Shown: positions 9,587 through 18,771, numbered from the stretch's first letter. The stretch: DNA of 64,000 nt from Microbacterium sp. LWS13-1.2 (GCF_040144835.1 NZ_CP151632.1:310001-374000); one strand, 5' to 3'. Notes: generated by a model from the sequence alone, not told the origin. Made by a program: numbers and translations.

Positions 9587-10770
9587 CCGCTTTCGACCTG
9601 GGCGCCGACGCCGCGGGGCGTGCGCTCGCACCGCTGGGCGTCCACCAGAGCGCCGACGCGGCCCGTGAGCGCTACGCGACCGCGGTGTGGTGCCACCTGA
9701 TCGAGCCCGGCGACTCCGTGGCAGGGCGCATCGTCGCCGCTCGCGGTGCCGCGCCCGCGCTGGAGGCGGTGCTGGCCGAAGGGACGCTGGCAGAAGTCAC
9801 CCCGCGGGAACTGGCCGAGGGCCGTAAGCGGTGGCTGCCGCGGCTTTCGGCGCGCGTGGTCGCGGACTCCTTCCTCACGGCCGCGGCGCGCGGCGTCCGC
9901 CTCGTGACGCGGGCCGATCCCGAGTGGCCCGCCCAGCTGGATGACCTCGAGGCGCACGCGCCGCTGTGCCTCTGGGTGCGCGGCGATGCCTCCGCCCTCC
10001 GCCGTCTCGACGCCTCCGTCGCCATCGTCGGCGCGCGCGCCGCGTCGCGCTACGGAGAACATGTCGCGATGGAGCTCGCGGCCGAGCTCGCCGGTGACGG
10101 CATCGCGGTGGTGTCGGGCGGCGCATACGGCATCGACGGGTCCGCGCATCGCGCGACACTGTCGGCGGGCGGTCTGACGGTCGCACTGCTCGCGGGCGGC
10201 GCGGACCGCTCGTATCCCGCCGGGCACGCAGGGCTGATCGACGACATCGCCCGGCACGGTGTCGTGGCGAGCGAAGTGGCGTGCGGCTCCGCTCCGACGA
10301 AGTGGCGCTTCCTCCAGCGCAATCGGCTCATCGCCGCGCTATCGGCGGCGACGGTGGTGGTGGAGGCCGGCTGGCGCAGCGGATCGCTCAACACCGCCGG
10401 CCATGCGGCGACGCTGTCGAGGCCGCTCGGCGCGGTCCCGGGCCCGATCACCTCGGCCACCTCCGCGGGCACGCACCGCCTCATCCGCGAGTACGGCGCG
10501 CAGTGCATCACCGGGGCGGATGACGTCCGTGAGCTGCTGGGACTGGCCACTGCGAACGGTGCCGGAGCGGCTCGGATGCCCGGCCACACCGGCGACGCGA
10601 CGCGCGTGGTGGATGCGATGAGCACGCGCGCCTGGCGACAGCCCGGCGATATCGCGCGCCGCGCGGGGATGGCGGCCGACGCCGTCGAAGGCGTACTCGG
10701 TCTGCTGCAGCTCGACGGATCCGTGGAGGCCGGCGCGGAGGGATGGAGGTTGCGACGGGCGGGGGCGTGA
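9583..10770 (+). CDS. dprA: DNA-processing protein DprA
   Basis: DprA binds incoming single-stranded DNA and loads RecA. The 395-residue protein has an N-terminal helical part, the Rossmann-like core with SGGAYGIDGSAHRATL, LLAGGADRSYPAGH and the conserved RFLQRNRLIAALS segment, then GSLNTAGHAA and a C-terminal winged helix (WRQPGDIARRAGMAADAVEG). It starts at a GTG overlapping the comM stop. It follows comM and precedes xerC, the usual actinobacterial order. Confidence 0.94.
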   Translation: MTAFDLGADAAGRALAPLGVHQSADAARERYATAVWCHLIEPGDSVAGRIVAARGAAPALEAVLAEGTLAEVTPRELAEGRKRWLPRLSARVVADSFLTAAARGVRLVTRADPEWPAQLDDLEAHAPLCLWVRGDASALRRLDASVAIVGARAASRYGEHVAMELAAELAGDGIAVVSGGAYGIDGSAHRATLSAGGLTVALLAGGADRSYPAGHAGLIDDIARHGVVASEVACGSAPTKWRFLQRNRLIAALSAATVVVEAGWRSGSLNTAGHAATLSRPLGAVPGPITSATSAGTHRLIREYGAQCITGADDVRELLGLATANGAGAARMPGHTGDATRVVDAMSTRAWRQPGDIARRAGMAADAVEGVLGLLQLDGSVEAGAEGWRLRRAGA

Positions 10771-10941
10771 CGAGCGCGCGGTCGTCACGAGTGCTCAGCC
10801 GTGTCTAGCGCTACCGTGCCAGGCCAGCGCGTTGACGTGGCGTCCCTCTGTGTCCGGCGCTCCGCTCGGCTGGCGGGGGAGAGCGAACCGCGCGGTGCGT
10901 CGCAGCGCCGCGTACCCCTCGTCGAGGCGCAAGCTGGAGGC

Positions 10942-11847
10942 GTGGAGATCGTCGACGCAGCGGAGACGTACCTGCGCCACCTGGCGGAGGTACGTCGACT
11001 GTCGCCGGCGACGGTCCGTGCGTACCGCTCGGATCTCGCCGGGCTGGCCGTCGCGTGCGGCGACGTCGATCTCGCCGTCGTCGACCTCGAGAACCTCCGT
11101 GAGTGGCTGTGGCAGGCCGTGCAGCGGGGCGACAGCCGCGCCACCATCGCACGGCGGACGGCCGCTGTGCGCGGCTTCTTCGCCTGGGCGACCGAGACGG
11201 GCGCCGTGGCATCCGACCCCAGCCTGCGGCTGGTCGCGCCCAAGCGCGGCCGCACACTGCCGAAAGTCGCGACCGCCGATGCGCTGGCAGGGGTCCTGGA
11301 GCGGCTCGCTTCCGCGGCCGCGGAAGGCGACCCGCTGGCGCTGCGCGACCACGCGATGCTCGAGCTCCTGTACGGGGCCGCGGTGCGCGTCTCCGAGCTG
11401 TGCGGACTGGACGTCGGCGATCTCGACCCCGAACGTCGCACGGCTCGCGTGTGGGGCAAGGGCTCCAAGGAGCGCGTCGTCCCCTTCGGGCTCCCCGCGT
11501 TGCGTGCGGTCGATGCGTACCTCGTGCGGGGCCGGCCCGTGCTCGTGGCGCGTCGAGTCGACGCGCCTGAGGCAGCCGCCCTGTTCCTCGGCGCGAGAGG
11601 CGGTCGCATCGGACCTCGTGCGGTCTACGACCTGGTGTCTCGCGAGCTCGGGCCCGAACTCGGCGCTCAGGTGGGGCCCCACGCGCTGCGGCACTCGGCG
11701 GCGACGCATCTGCTCGACGGCGGCGCCGACCTCCGTGCCGTCCAGGAGATACTCGGCCACGCGAGCCTCGGAACCACGCAGATCTACACCCACGTCTCGA
11801 GCGAGCGGCTGGCGGCGTCCTACCGTCTCGCCCACCCGCGCGCCTGA
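10942..11847 (+). CDS. xerC: tyrosine recombinase XerC
   Basis: XerC and its partner resolve chromosome dimers at dif. The full catalytic set is present (numbered from GTG 10942): Arg149 in AAVRVSELCG, the Lys in GKGSKER, His247 and Arg250 in HALRHSAATH, His273 in LGHASLG and Tyr282 in TQIYTH. The N-terminal SAM-like core-binding domain starts at about residue 5. The GTG at 10942 gives 301 residues, the family length, but its GGAGG is only one base away. The frame stays open back to a GTG at 10801 (348 residues), so the start is uncertain. Confidence 0.9.
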   Translation: MEIVDAAETYLRHLAEVRRLSPATVRAYRSDLAGLAVACGDVDLAVVDLENLREWLWQAVQRGDSRATIARRTAAVRGFFAWATETGAVASDPSLRLVAPKRGRTLPKVATADALAGVLERLASAAAEGDPLALRDHAMLELLYGAAVRVSELCGLDVGDLDPERRTARVWGKGSKERVVPFGLPALRAVDAYLVRGRPVLVARRVDAPEAAALFLGARGGRIGPRAVYDLVSRELGPELGAQVGPHALRHSAATHLLDGGADLRAVQEILGHASLGTTQIYTHVSSERLAASYRLAHPRA

Positions 11848-11859
11848 GCAGGCGGGCTC

Positions 11860-12429
11860 TCAGCAGCAGGGCAGGAGCACCGCTCGCGGCACGCCGCCGA
11901 GCAGCACGAGGGGGTTGATGTACCGGCCATCGAGGCGCACGCCGAGATGCAGCGCGCCGGGCGCGGTGTGACCGCCTGCGGAGACGCGCCCCACAGCGGC
12001 ACCGGCAGCCACCGGCGCGCCGGCGACGAGTGTGGACTCCACGGGCTCGAGAGTGGAGACGAGTCCATCGCCGTGGTCGATCGTCAGAACACCACGTCCG
12101 GCCACCTGGCCGGAGAAGGCGACCGCGCCCGCCGCGGGGGCGGAGACGCCGTCCTCGCCGAGGACGGCGAGGTCGATGCCCCGGTGGCCCGGGCCGTACT
12201 CGTGGGGTGGGGCGACGAAGGGACGCTCGAGGCGGAACGCGTCCACGGGCCACAGCCAGTCGCGCGCGAGAGCAACCGACCCGCCGTCCGCGGAACGCCC
12301 TGCCGGACCGTCGGGGTCATCCGGGTTCGATGCCGACGCGGTCACAGGCACTGCGGCGATCCACACGACGAGCGCGAGCGCCGCTGCCGCACGAAATCGC
12401 GGGAGTGGAGCCGGGGCGATGGTGCGCAT
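11860..12429 (-). CDS. secreted M23 (LytM-fold) peptidase-like protein, degenerate site
   Basis: A 189-residue exported protein. A signal peptide (MRTIAPAPLPRFRAAAAL to about residue 32, ending VTASAS) precedes an M23 domain. HRGID supplies one His-x3-Asp pair, but the usual YaHL region reads STLEPVE and the final HxH reads ALHLGV, so two zinc or catalytic histidines are missing. From memory, actinobacterial homologues at this locus, such as Rv2891, share these changes, so it may bind peptidoglycan rather than cut it. ATG 12429 has CAGGG upstream. The gene is convergent with xerC and divergent from rpsB. Confidence 0.85.
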   Translation of the reverse strand: MRTIAPAPLPRFRAAAALALVVWIAAVPVTASASNPDDPDGPAGRSADGGSVALARDWLWPVDAFRLERPFVAPPHEYGPGHRGIDLAVLGEDGVSAPAAGAVAFSGQVAGRGVLTIDHGDGLVSTLEPVESTLVAGAPVAAGAAVGRVSAGGHTAPGALHLGVRLDGRYINPLVLLGGVPRAVLLPCC

Positions 12430-12765
12430 CACCTGACCCTGCCGCACGCCGTTCGGGCGCGATGGCCCCCGTCGCGGACCCGTGGAGAACCGTCGCCTTC
12501 GCCCTGCGGGGGAGGAGGCTCGGCCCGGTCGCCTGCTGATACACTGGATGCGCACTCCGCATGTCGGAGTGACTCCGCGTGCCCACAGCGCCACGCACCC
12601 CGAGTCTGACGGAGGGTGACGGCGCGGCATCCACTCCCAACGGTCCCTGCGAACGCTCATGAGCGGGCGCTGGGTGGGAATGTGCCGGGCACCAGGCTCG
12701 CCGGCTCCACGCCGGCGCGAGAACAACCGCAACAGGCGCGCACGCGCCGGAACAGGAGAACGGCC
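12430..12765 (+). promoter_or_regulatory. rpsB upstream region with promoter-like box and hairpins
   Basis: This 336-base stretch has no gene I can support. TACACT (12540-12545) within TGATACACT could be a -10 box for rpsB; a GATACACT also precedes frr at 15456. After it come a hairpin ACTCCG-catgt-CGGAGT (12554-12570) and a palindrome CGCTCATGAGCG (about 12655-12666). An rpsB leader of about 220 bases would result. Autoregulation by S2 is known in E. coli. Here it is only a possibility. Confidence 0.4.
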
Positions 12766-13707
12766 ATGGCCGTCGTCACCATTCGCCAGCTGCTCGACAG
12801 CGGCGTGCACTTCGGACACCAGACCCGCCGGTGGAACCCGAAGGTCAAGCGCTTCATCCTCACGGAGCGCAGCGGCATCCACATCATCGACCTGCAGCAG
12901 TCGCTGACGTACATCGACAAGGCGTACGAGTTCGTCAAGGAGACCGTCGCGCACGGCGGCACCATCCTCTTCGTCGGCACCAAGAAGCAGGCGCAGGAAG
13001 TCATCGCCGAGCAGGCGACCCGCGTGGGCCAGCCCTACGTCAACCAGCGCTGGCTGGGCGGTCTGCTCACCAACTTCTCGACCGTGTCGAAGCGTCTTGC
13101 CCGCATGAAGGAGCTCGAGGAGCTCGACTTCGAGGACCCGGCCGCGAGCGGCTTCACCAAGAAGGAGCTCCTCCTCAAGAAGCGCGAGCTCGACAAGCTG
13201 CACAAGTCGCTCGGCGGCATCCGCAACCTCCAGAAGACCCCCTCGGCCATCTGGGTCGTCGACGCCAAGCGCGAGCATCTTGCCATCGACGAGGCGTCGA
13301 AGCTCGGCATCCCCGTGATCGGCATCCTCGACACGAACGCCGACCCCGACGAGTTCCAGTACCCGATCCCCGGCAACGACGACGCGATCCGCTCGGTGGG
13401 CCTGCTCACCCGCATCATCGCCGACGCCGCCGCGGAGGGCCTGATCCAGCGCCACCAGCCCACCGACGAGACCGCTGACGCGGAGCCTCTCGCCGACTGG
13501 GAGCGCGAGCTGCTCGAGCAGGGCGCGCCCGTCGAGACCGACGTCGCCGAGGTCGAGACCATCGCGACCGAGTCGGCCGCCGACGAGGCCGGCGCCGAGG
13601 CTGCTGAGGCCGTCGAGACCGCTGTCGCCGCTGAGACCGATGAGGTCGTCGAGACCGCTGAGGCCGCTGACGCTGCCGAGGTCGCCGAGGCGACCCCCGC
13701 CGAGTAA
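12766..13707 (+). CDS. rpsB: 30S ribosomal protein S2 with acidic C-terminal tail
   Basis: S2 binds late to the small subunit and is needed to hold S1-like factors. The 313-residue protein starts [19 protein letters not shown] and has the classic blocks [27 protein letters not shown] and [17 protein letters not shown]. The E. coli protein has 241 residues. The extra 75-80 residues here are a tail made almost only of Ala, Glu, Val, Thr and Asp with [21 protein letters not shown] repeats. ATG 12766 has AGGAGA eight bases upstream. It forms the rpsB-tsf unit. Confidence 0.97.
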   Translation: MAVVTIRQLLDSGVHFGHQTRRWNPKVKRFILTERSGIHIIDLQQSLTYIDKAYEFVKETVAHGGTILFVGTKKQAQEVIAEQATRVGQPYVNQRWLGGLLTNFSTVSKRLARMKELEELDFEDPAASGFTKKELLLKKRELDKLHKSLGGIRNLQKTPSAIWVVDAKREHLAIDEASKLGIPVIGILDTNADPDEFQYPIPGNDDAIRSVGLLTRIIADAAAEGLIQRHQPTDETADAEPLADWERELLEQGAPVETDVAEVETIATESAADEAGAEAAEAVETAVAAETDEVVETAEAADAAEVAEATPAE

Positions 13708-13723
13708 GCCTCACTCACACTCC

Positions 13724-13772
13724 GCCTCGGCGGGATCGTCCTGGCCTCACGGCTGGACGGTCCCGCCGAGGC
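13724..13772 (+). other. strong stem-loop between rpsB and tsf
   Basis: An 18-bp stem with one G-U pair (13724-13741 with 13755-13772) and a 13-base loop, in the 103-base gap between rpsB and tsf. There is no T run after it. It could be a partial terminator or an mRNA-processing or stability element setting the S2 to EF-Ts ratio. Confidence 0.6.
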
Positions 13773-13810
13773 ATCCACGAGAACTCACGAGAATCAAGGA
13801 GCCGCCACCC

Positions 13811-14638
13811 ATGGCAAACTTCACGATCGCCGACATCAAGGCCCTGCGCGAGCAGCTAGGCACCGGCATGGTCGACACCAAGAAGGCGCTCGAGGAGGCC
13901 GACGGCGACCTCGAGAAGGCCGTCGAGATCCTGCGTCTGAAGGGCGCGAAGGGCAACGCCAAGCGCGCCGACCGCTCCACGAGCGAGGGACTGGTCGCGG
14001 CCAAGGAGGTCGACGGTCAGGTCACGATCATCGAGCTCAACACCGAGACAGACTTCGTCGCGAAGAACGAGCGCTTCATCGCCCTCGCCGACAAGGTGCT
14101 CGACGCCGCCGCTGCCGCTCACGCCGACTCGGCCGAGGCTGCGCTGGCCGCGCCCGCCGGCACGCAGACGGTCGCCGAGCTCATCTCGGACGAGGCCGCC
14201 ATCATCGGCGAGAAGGTCGAGCTGCGTCGGGTGAGCACGCTCTCGGGCGACAACTTCGAGATCTACCTCCACAAGACCAGCAAGGACCTGCCGCCGCAGG
14301 TGGGCGTCGTGCTCGCCTACTCGGGCGACGACGCCGAGACGGCGCGCAGCATCGCGCAGCACATCTCGTTCGCCAACCCCTCGTACCTGTCGCGCGACGA
14401 GGTCCCCGAGGCGGATGTCGACAAGGAGCGCGAGATCGTCACCGAGATCTCGCGCAACGAGGGCAAGCCCGAGGCGGCTCTTCCGAAGATCGTCGAGGGC
14501 CGCGTCAATGCGTTCTTCAAGCAGGTCTCGCTTCTCGACCAGGACTACGCGAAGGACAACAAGCAGTCGGTCGCGCAGGTCGCGAAGGCCGCCGGTCTGA
14601 CCCTGACGGGCTTCGCCCGCTACAAGGTCGGCGCCTGA
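13811..14638 (+). CDS. tsf: elongation factor Ts
   Basis: EF-Ts exchanges GDP for GTP on EF-Tu. The 275-residue protein has the N-terminal UBA-like domain (IKALREQLGTGMVDTKKALEEADGD), the signature TETDFVAKNERF around residue 80, and a C-terminal core domain ending GFARYKVGA. ATG 13811 has AAGGAG ten bases upstream. The gene follows rpsB after a strong stem-loop and ends in a clear terminator. Confidence 0.97.
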   Translation: MANFTIADIKALREQLGTGMVDTKKALEEADGDLEKAVEILRLKGAKGNAKRADRSTSEGLVAAKEVDGQVTIIELNTETDFVAKNERFIALADKVLDAAAAAHADSAEAALAAPAGTQTVAELISDEAAIIGEKVELRRVSTLSGDNFEIYLHKTSKDLPPQVGVVLAYSGDDAETARSIAQHISFANPSYLSRDEVPEADVDKEREIVTEISRNEGKPEAALPKIVEGRVNAFFKQVSLLDQDYAKDNKQSVAQVAKAAGLTLTGFARYKVGA

Positions 14639-14647
14639 TCCATTGAG

Positions 14648-14684
14648 AAGGCCCGCATCGGCAATCCGATGCGGGCCTTTTCTC
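14648..14684 (+). terminator. tsf terminator
   Basis: A 14-bp stem (AAGGCCCGCATCGG at 14648-14661, loop CAAT, complement at 14666-14679) runs into TTTTCTC. This is a textbook Rho-independent terminator 10 bases after the tsf stop. Confidence 0.9.
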
Positions 14685-14722
14685 ATGCCCTTCGGTAGTT
14701 TGTCGTAGACGAGAGGACCACA

Positions 14723-15442
14723 GTGATCAACGAGAACACCGGGCGCCGCCGCGTCCTTCTGAAGCTGTCCGGCGAGGCGTTCGGTGGGGGGCAACTGGGT
14801 GTCAACCCCGACGTGGTCAGCCAGATGGCGCAGGAGATAGCCGCCGCGGTCGACCGCGTCGAGATCGCCGTCGTCGTCGGAGGCGGCAACTTCTTCCGCG
14901 GCGCCGAGCTCAGCCAGCGCGGCATGGACCGCGGTCGCGCCGACTACATGGGCATGCTGGGCACCGTGATGAACGCCCTGGCCCTCCAGGACTTCCTCGA
15001 GCAGGCGGGCGCCGCCACGCGCGTGCAGTCGGCCATCTCGATGACCCAGGTCGCCGAGCCGTACATCCCACGGCGCGCAGAGCGGCACATGGAGAAGGGC
15101 CGGGTCGTGATCTTCGGCGCCGGCGCAGGCCTGCCGTACTTCTCCACCGACACCGTGGCCGCCCAGCGAGCGCTCGAGATCGACGCGCAGGAGGTCCTCG
15201 TCGCGAAGAACGGCGTGGACGGGGTCTACACGGCCGACCCGAAGAAGGATGCCTCGGCCACGCTGATCGATCGCATCACGTACCTCGACGCGCTGCAGCG
15301 AGGCCTCAAGGTCGTCGACTCGACCGCTTTCAGCCTCTGCATGGACAACCGCATGGACATGCGGGTGTTCGGCATGGAGCCGGCGGGCAACGTGACGAAG
15401 GCGCTCCTCGGCGAGCCCATCGGCACGCTCGTCACGGCGTGA
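14723..15442 (+). CDS. pyrH: UMP kinase
   Basis: Phosphorylates UMP to UDP with ATP, in pyrimidine nucleotide synthesis. The 239-residue protein has the amino-acid-kinase fold: [11 protein letters not shown] near the start, [26 protein letters not shown], and [15 protein letters not shown]. It starts at GTG 14723, preceded by GAGAGGA. It lies after the tsf terminator with a possible -10 TAGTTT at about 14697, and leads into frr, the universal pyrH-frr pair. Confidence 0.97.
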   Translation: MINENTGRRRVLLKLSGEAFGGGQLGVNPDVVSQMAQEIAAAVDRVEIAVVVGGGNFFRGAELSQRGMDRGRADYMGMLGTVMNALALQDFLEQAGAATRVQSAISMTQVAEPYIPRRAERHMEKGRVVIFGAGAGLPYFSTDTVAAQRALEIDAQEVLVAKNGVDGVYTADPKKDASATLIDRITYLDALQRGLKVVDSTAFSLCMDNRMDMRVFGMEPAGNVTKALLGEPIGTLVTA

Positions 15443-15494
15443 CGACGCTGCCGCCGATACACTTGACCAGCCCCATCTACCTGAAGGAGACACT

Positions 15495-16049
15495 GTGATC
15501 GCGGACGTCTTGGCCGATGCCGGAGTGCGCATGGACCGCGCTGTCGAGGGTGCGAAGGAGGACTTCGCGACGGTGCGCACCGGACGCGCGAACCCGCAGC
15601 TGTTCCAGAAGGTCCTCGTCGACTACTACGGCAGCCCGACGCCGCTCGCGCAGCTCGCGTCGATCAACAACCCCGAGGCGCGCACCCTCCTCATCACCCC
15701 GTACGACAAGTCGGCGCTGAAGGCGATCGAGCAGGCGATCCGCGACATCCCGAACCTGGGGGTGAACCCGACGAACGACGGCAACCTCGTGCGCGTCACG
15801 ATGCCGGAGCTCACCGAGGAGCGTCGCAAGGAGTACGTCAAGCTCGTGCGCGGCAAGGGCGAGGATGCCAAGGTGCATGTGCGCGGCATCCGCCGCAAGG
15901 CCAAGGACGACATCGACGCCCTCAAGGGCGAGGTCGGCGAGGACGAGCTCGCCCGCGCCGAAAAGGAACTCGACGCGCTGACGCGCGCCCACGTCGACGG
16001 GATCGACGACGCGCTCAAGCGCAAAGAGGCCGAGCTCCTCGAAGTCTGA
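15495..16049 (+). CDS. frr: ribosome recycling factor
   Basis: RRF splits post-termination ribosomes together with EF-G. The 184-residue protein matches the family length and has [14 protein letters not shown], the [16 protein letters not shown] block and the [18 protein letters not shown] helix. The GTG start at 15495 has a GAAGGAGA seven bases upstream. A GATACACT box at 15456-15463, the same as in front of rpsB, may give it a promoter of its own besides read-through from pyrH. Confidence 0.97.
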   Translation: MIADVLADAGVRMDRAVEGAKEDFATVRTGRANPQLFQKVLVDYYGSPTPLAQLASINNPEARTLLITPYDKSALKAIEQAIRDIPNLGVNPTNDGNLVRVTMPELTEERRKEYVKLVRGKGEDAKVHVRGIRRKAKDDIDALKGEVGEDELARAEKELDALTRAHVDGIDDALKRKEAELLEV

Positions 16050-16058
16050 GGTCTGCCC

Positions 16059-17102
16059 ATGACCGACGCACCGGACCCGCCGCGCGGCGAAGAGGCCGCT
16101 TCTCCGCAGACGCGGCGCGAAGCGGGCGACGCACGGCGTGCCGCGGAGGCACATGACACCCCGCCGGCGCTGCAGGCCCATCTGCGCGCTGCGCGCAGTG
16201 AGCTGGAGAGCCAGGTCGCGCAGGCGAAGGCGGACTTCGAGGAGGCGAACGAGCGCATCAAGGAGCGCACGGGGCGCGACCTCATCGTCGCGACCCTGAT
16301 CGGGCTGGCCATCGGGGTCGCCCTGCTCGGCTCGCTGATCTTCGTGAAGTGGGCGTTCGTCCCGTTCGCCCTGGCGGCAGCGCTGCTCGCGATGTTCGAG
16401 TTCTCCCGCGCGCTGATCGCCAGCGGACGCCGCGTCGATCTGGTCCCGCAGCTCGTCGCGGGTGCCATCGTCGTGCTGTCGGCCTATTTCGTGGACGCGT
16501 GGCTGCAGTGGGTGCTGCTGTTCGTGGTCCTGGCGTTCCTGGTGGTCTGGCGGCTGGTCGCGCAGATGGCCTCCCACGACGGCCGCGTTTACTCCGCCGT
16601 GCTCGGGGATGTGCTGATCGCCACCTTCCTGCAGCTGTATGTGGCGTTCCTCACGAGTCTCTGCCTCGTGCTGCTGAGCAAGGACGGCGGCGAGTGGTGG
16701 GTGCTGTCGTTCATCATCGTTGCGGTCGCCGTCGACACCGGCGCGTACATCGCGGGCATCACCCTGGGCAAGCATCCGATGGCTCCCCGCATCAGCCCCA
16801 AGAAGACGTGGGAGGGCTTCGCCGGCGCCGCGGCGGCGGCCACCATCGCCGGCGTGCTGGTCGGCATGTTCATGCTCGGTCTCGACTGGTGGATGGGCGC
16901 GGTGTTCGGCATCCTGATCCTCGCCACCGCCACGGTCGGCGACCTGGGAGAATCGATGATCAAGCGCGATCTCGGCATCAAGGACATGAGTTCCTGGCTG
17001 CCCGGTCACGGCGGCGTCCTCGATCGACTCGATTCGATCCTGCTGTCGGTCGTGGCGGCGCTGTCCCTCTACTACCTCTTCACTCCGCTGGTGGCATCAT
17101 GA
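16059..17102 (+). CDS. cdsA: phosphatidate cytidylyltransferase (CDP-diacylglycerol synthase)
   Basis: Makes CDP-diacylglycerol from phosphatidic acid and CTP in the membrane, the branch point for phospholipids. The 347-residue protein has about eight membrane segments and the CdsA signature near the C-terminus: SPKKTWEGFAGA and GDLGESMIKRDLGIKDM followed by GHGGVLDRLDS. Its first 70 residues are a charged, partly coiled-coil extension (residues about 35-68) that is longer than in E. coli. The stop overlaps the next ATG as ATGA. Confidence 0.94.
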   Translation: MTDAPDPPRGEEAASPQTRREAGDARRAAEAHDTPPALQAHLRAARSELESQVAQAKADFEEANERIKERTGRDLIVATLIGLAIGVALLGSLIFVKWAFVPFALAAALLAMFEFSRALIASGRRVDLVPQLVAGAIVVLSAYFVDAWLQWVLLFVVLAFLVVWRLVAQMASHDGRVYSAVLGDVLIATFLQLYVAFLTSLCLVLLSKDGGEWWVLSFIIVAVAVDTGAYIAGITLGKHPMAPRISPKKTWEGFAGAAAAATIAGVLVGMFMLGLDWWMGAVFGILILATATVGDLGESMIKRDLGIKDMSSWLPGHGGVLDRLDSILLSVVAALSLYYLFTPLVAS

Positions 17103-17662
17103 CGGCATCCGAGACGACCTCCCGGACATCCTTCCCCGAGGCCCGAGGGCGCGAGAAGGGCTACGACAAGGAGCCGGTCGACGAGTTCCTCGCTCGCGCC
17201 CGCGCGTCGTTCGAGCAGGGCAGCGCGTCCCTCACGTCGGCCGACGTGCGCCAGGTGGCATTCCCGCTCGTGCGGCACGGGTACGCGATCGCGTCGGTCG
17301 ATGCGGCGCTCGGTCGCATCGAAGACGCGTTCGCTGCGCGTGAGCGCGCGTCCGCGATGGCGGCCGCAGGCGCCCGCGCATGGGTCGGCCACACGCGGGA
17401 GCTCGCGCAGGAGGTGCTGGATCGACTGTCGCGTCCCACCGGGCGCCGTTTCGACCGGGTGTCCCGGCTGCGCTACGGCTACCGGGTCGCCGAGGTGGAC
17501 CTCGTCACCGACAAGCTCGCGCGCTTTCTCGAGACCGGCGACTCCGTGACCGTCGAGCAGGTGCGCGCGGTCGCGTTCCGCATGCAGCGCGGCGGCTACC
17601 GCGAGACGCAGGTGGATGCCGTGCTCGATGCGGTCGTCGAGGTGATGCTCGCGGTGAAGTGA
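17099..17662 (+). CDS. DivIVA-domain protein
   Basis: A 187-residue protein made of repeats of a short DivIVA-like motif: GYDKEPVDEFLARA (about residues 21-34), the region GYAIASVDAALGRI, GYRVAEVDLVTDKL and GYRETQVDAVLDAV. Each repeat is a Gly-Tyr followed by a Val-Asp helix. Proteins of this group are likely linked to cell-pole or septum organisation, but this one is much shorter than true DivIVA/Wag31 and lacks a long coiled coil. It starts at an ATG overlapping the cdsA stop. Confidence 0.85.
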   Translation: MTASETTSRTSFPEARGREKGYDKEPVDEFLARARASFEQGSASLTSADVRQVAFPLVRHGYAIASVDAALGRIEDAFAARERASAMAAAGARAWVGHTRELAQEVLDRLSRPTGRRFDRVSRLRYGYRVAEVDLVTDKLARFLETGDSVTVEQVRAVAFRMQRGGYRETQVDAVLDAVVEVMLAVK

Positions 17663-17720
17663 CACGCACGGGTGTCGCGGATGGCACGCCCTCGTGCCGG
17701 TATGCGAGAATCGGGGCACT

Positions 17721-18482
17721 GTGACTTCCGGAAACGAGCTGAACCCGACCAGGCGCGCCCGTCGTCACGAGGTGTCGACCCGGGCCGCGGGACGCGTCGT
17801 CTCGACGGCATCAGCCGCGCCGTCGGCGCCCGCACGCGCGGCCGGTTCCTCTGCCCGGTGGTCACGTCGCCGCGGTGTGCTGGGAGGCTTCGCCGCCTTC
17901 GCGGTGCTCGGGTTCGTGGTCGCCTACATCGGTCCGACCGGCCTCGCGCTCGCGCAGGCCACGGCCGAAGAGGAGTCGCAGGTCTCGCTGTACGCCAGCT
18001 CGCTCGACGACGTGCAGTCCCTGAGCGGCGACGGCAGCGCTCAGGTCGCGGAGCCTGCAGCGCTCGACCGCGGCGGCTACTCCGTGTATGTGAAGCCCAA
18101 GCCCACCCCGACCGTGGCGCCGACGACGGCATCGAAGTCCGCGTCCAGCGGCTGGCGGCCTCCGTTCGTCACGCCCGACCCCGGCACCGCGCAGGCCATC
18201 GCCTACGACATGGTGCTCGCCCGTGGCTGGGGCGACGACCAGTTCGCCTGCCTGGTCGCACTGTGGAACAAGGAATCCGGCTGGCGGGTCAACGCCTACA
18301 ACGCCGGCAGCGGCGCCTACGGCATCCCTCAGGCGCTGCCGGGCAGCAAGATGGCGACCGCGGGTGCCGACTGGGAGACCAACCCGGCGACCCAGATCAC
18401 CTGGGGCCTGGGCTACATCGGCGGGCGCTACGGGACTCCGTGCGGTGCCTGGGACCACTCGCAGCGCACGGGCTGGTATTGA
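17721..18482 (+). CDS. secreted lytic transglycosylase-like protein
   Basis: A 253-residue protein with a basic cytoplasmic start, one membrane or signal segment (GVLGGFAAFAVLGFVVAYIG, about residues 53-72), a low-complexity Pro/Thr linker, and a C-terminal domain like that of aggregation-promoting factors. The motif LVALWNKESGWRVNAYN carries the likely catalytic Glu, followed by GAYGIPQALPGSKMA. It probably acts on peptidoglycan outside the cell. GTG 17721 was chosen; a GAGAAT box (17706-17711) nine bases upstream suggests a leaderless mRNA. A longer GTG/ATG start at 17694 is less likely. Confidence 0.85.
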   Translation: MTSGNELNPTRRARRHEVSTRAAGRVVSTASAAPSAPARAAGSSARWSRRRGVLGGFAAFAVLGFVVAYIGPTGLALAQATAEEESQVSLYASSLDDVQSLSGDGSAQVAEPAALDRGGYSVYVKPKPTPTVAPTTASKSASSGWRPPFVTPDPGTAQAIAYDMVLARGWGDDQFACLVALWNKESGWRVNAYNAGSGAYGIPQALPGSKMATAGADWETNPATQITWGLGYIGGRYGTPCGAWDHSQRTGWY

Positions 18483-18485
18483 GCC

Positions 18486-18770
18486 GTGCCCCGATCGAAC
18501 CGCCGCCGTCCTGATTCGAGCGGCGACGAGTCCTTCGAGCGACTCCTCGCCGGCTGGAAGCGCAGCGAGATGCGACGCGGTGTGGAATGGATCGTGCAGC
18601 CGGTCTCGGCGGCCCAGGCGCAGAAGCCTTACACGTGTCCGGGCTGCGGGCGCCAGGTCGACATCGGTGTCGCGCATCTGGTGGCCTGGCGCGCCGACGG
18701 GGTGCTGGGCGATGCCGCGGATCTCGCCGCGCGTCGGCACTGGCATCAGCACTGCTGGAAGGTGGCGTGA
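18486..18770 (+). CDS. small putative zinc-binding protein
   Basis: A 94-residue protein with CPGCGRQVDIGVAH and a C-terminal HWHQHC, a likely Cys/His zinc site resembling a degenerate HNH arrangement. The N-terminus is basic. No known function. It begins at a GTG three bases after the previous stop and ends one base before the next gene, so it is in an operon with the transglycosylase-like gene and the hydrolase. Confidence 0.8.
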   Translation: MPRSNRRRPDSSGDESFERLLAGWKRSEMRRGVEWIVQPVSAAQAQKPYTCPGCGRQVDIGVAHLVAWRADGVLGDAADLAARRHWHQHCWKVA

Positions 18771-18771
18771 C

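Noticed and set aside
10942..11847. xerC as a phage-type integrase
   Set aside because: It lies in the conserved dprA-xerC-rpsB context, has XerC length and a complete catalytic set, and there is no excisionase or att site near it.
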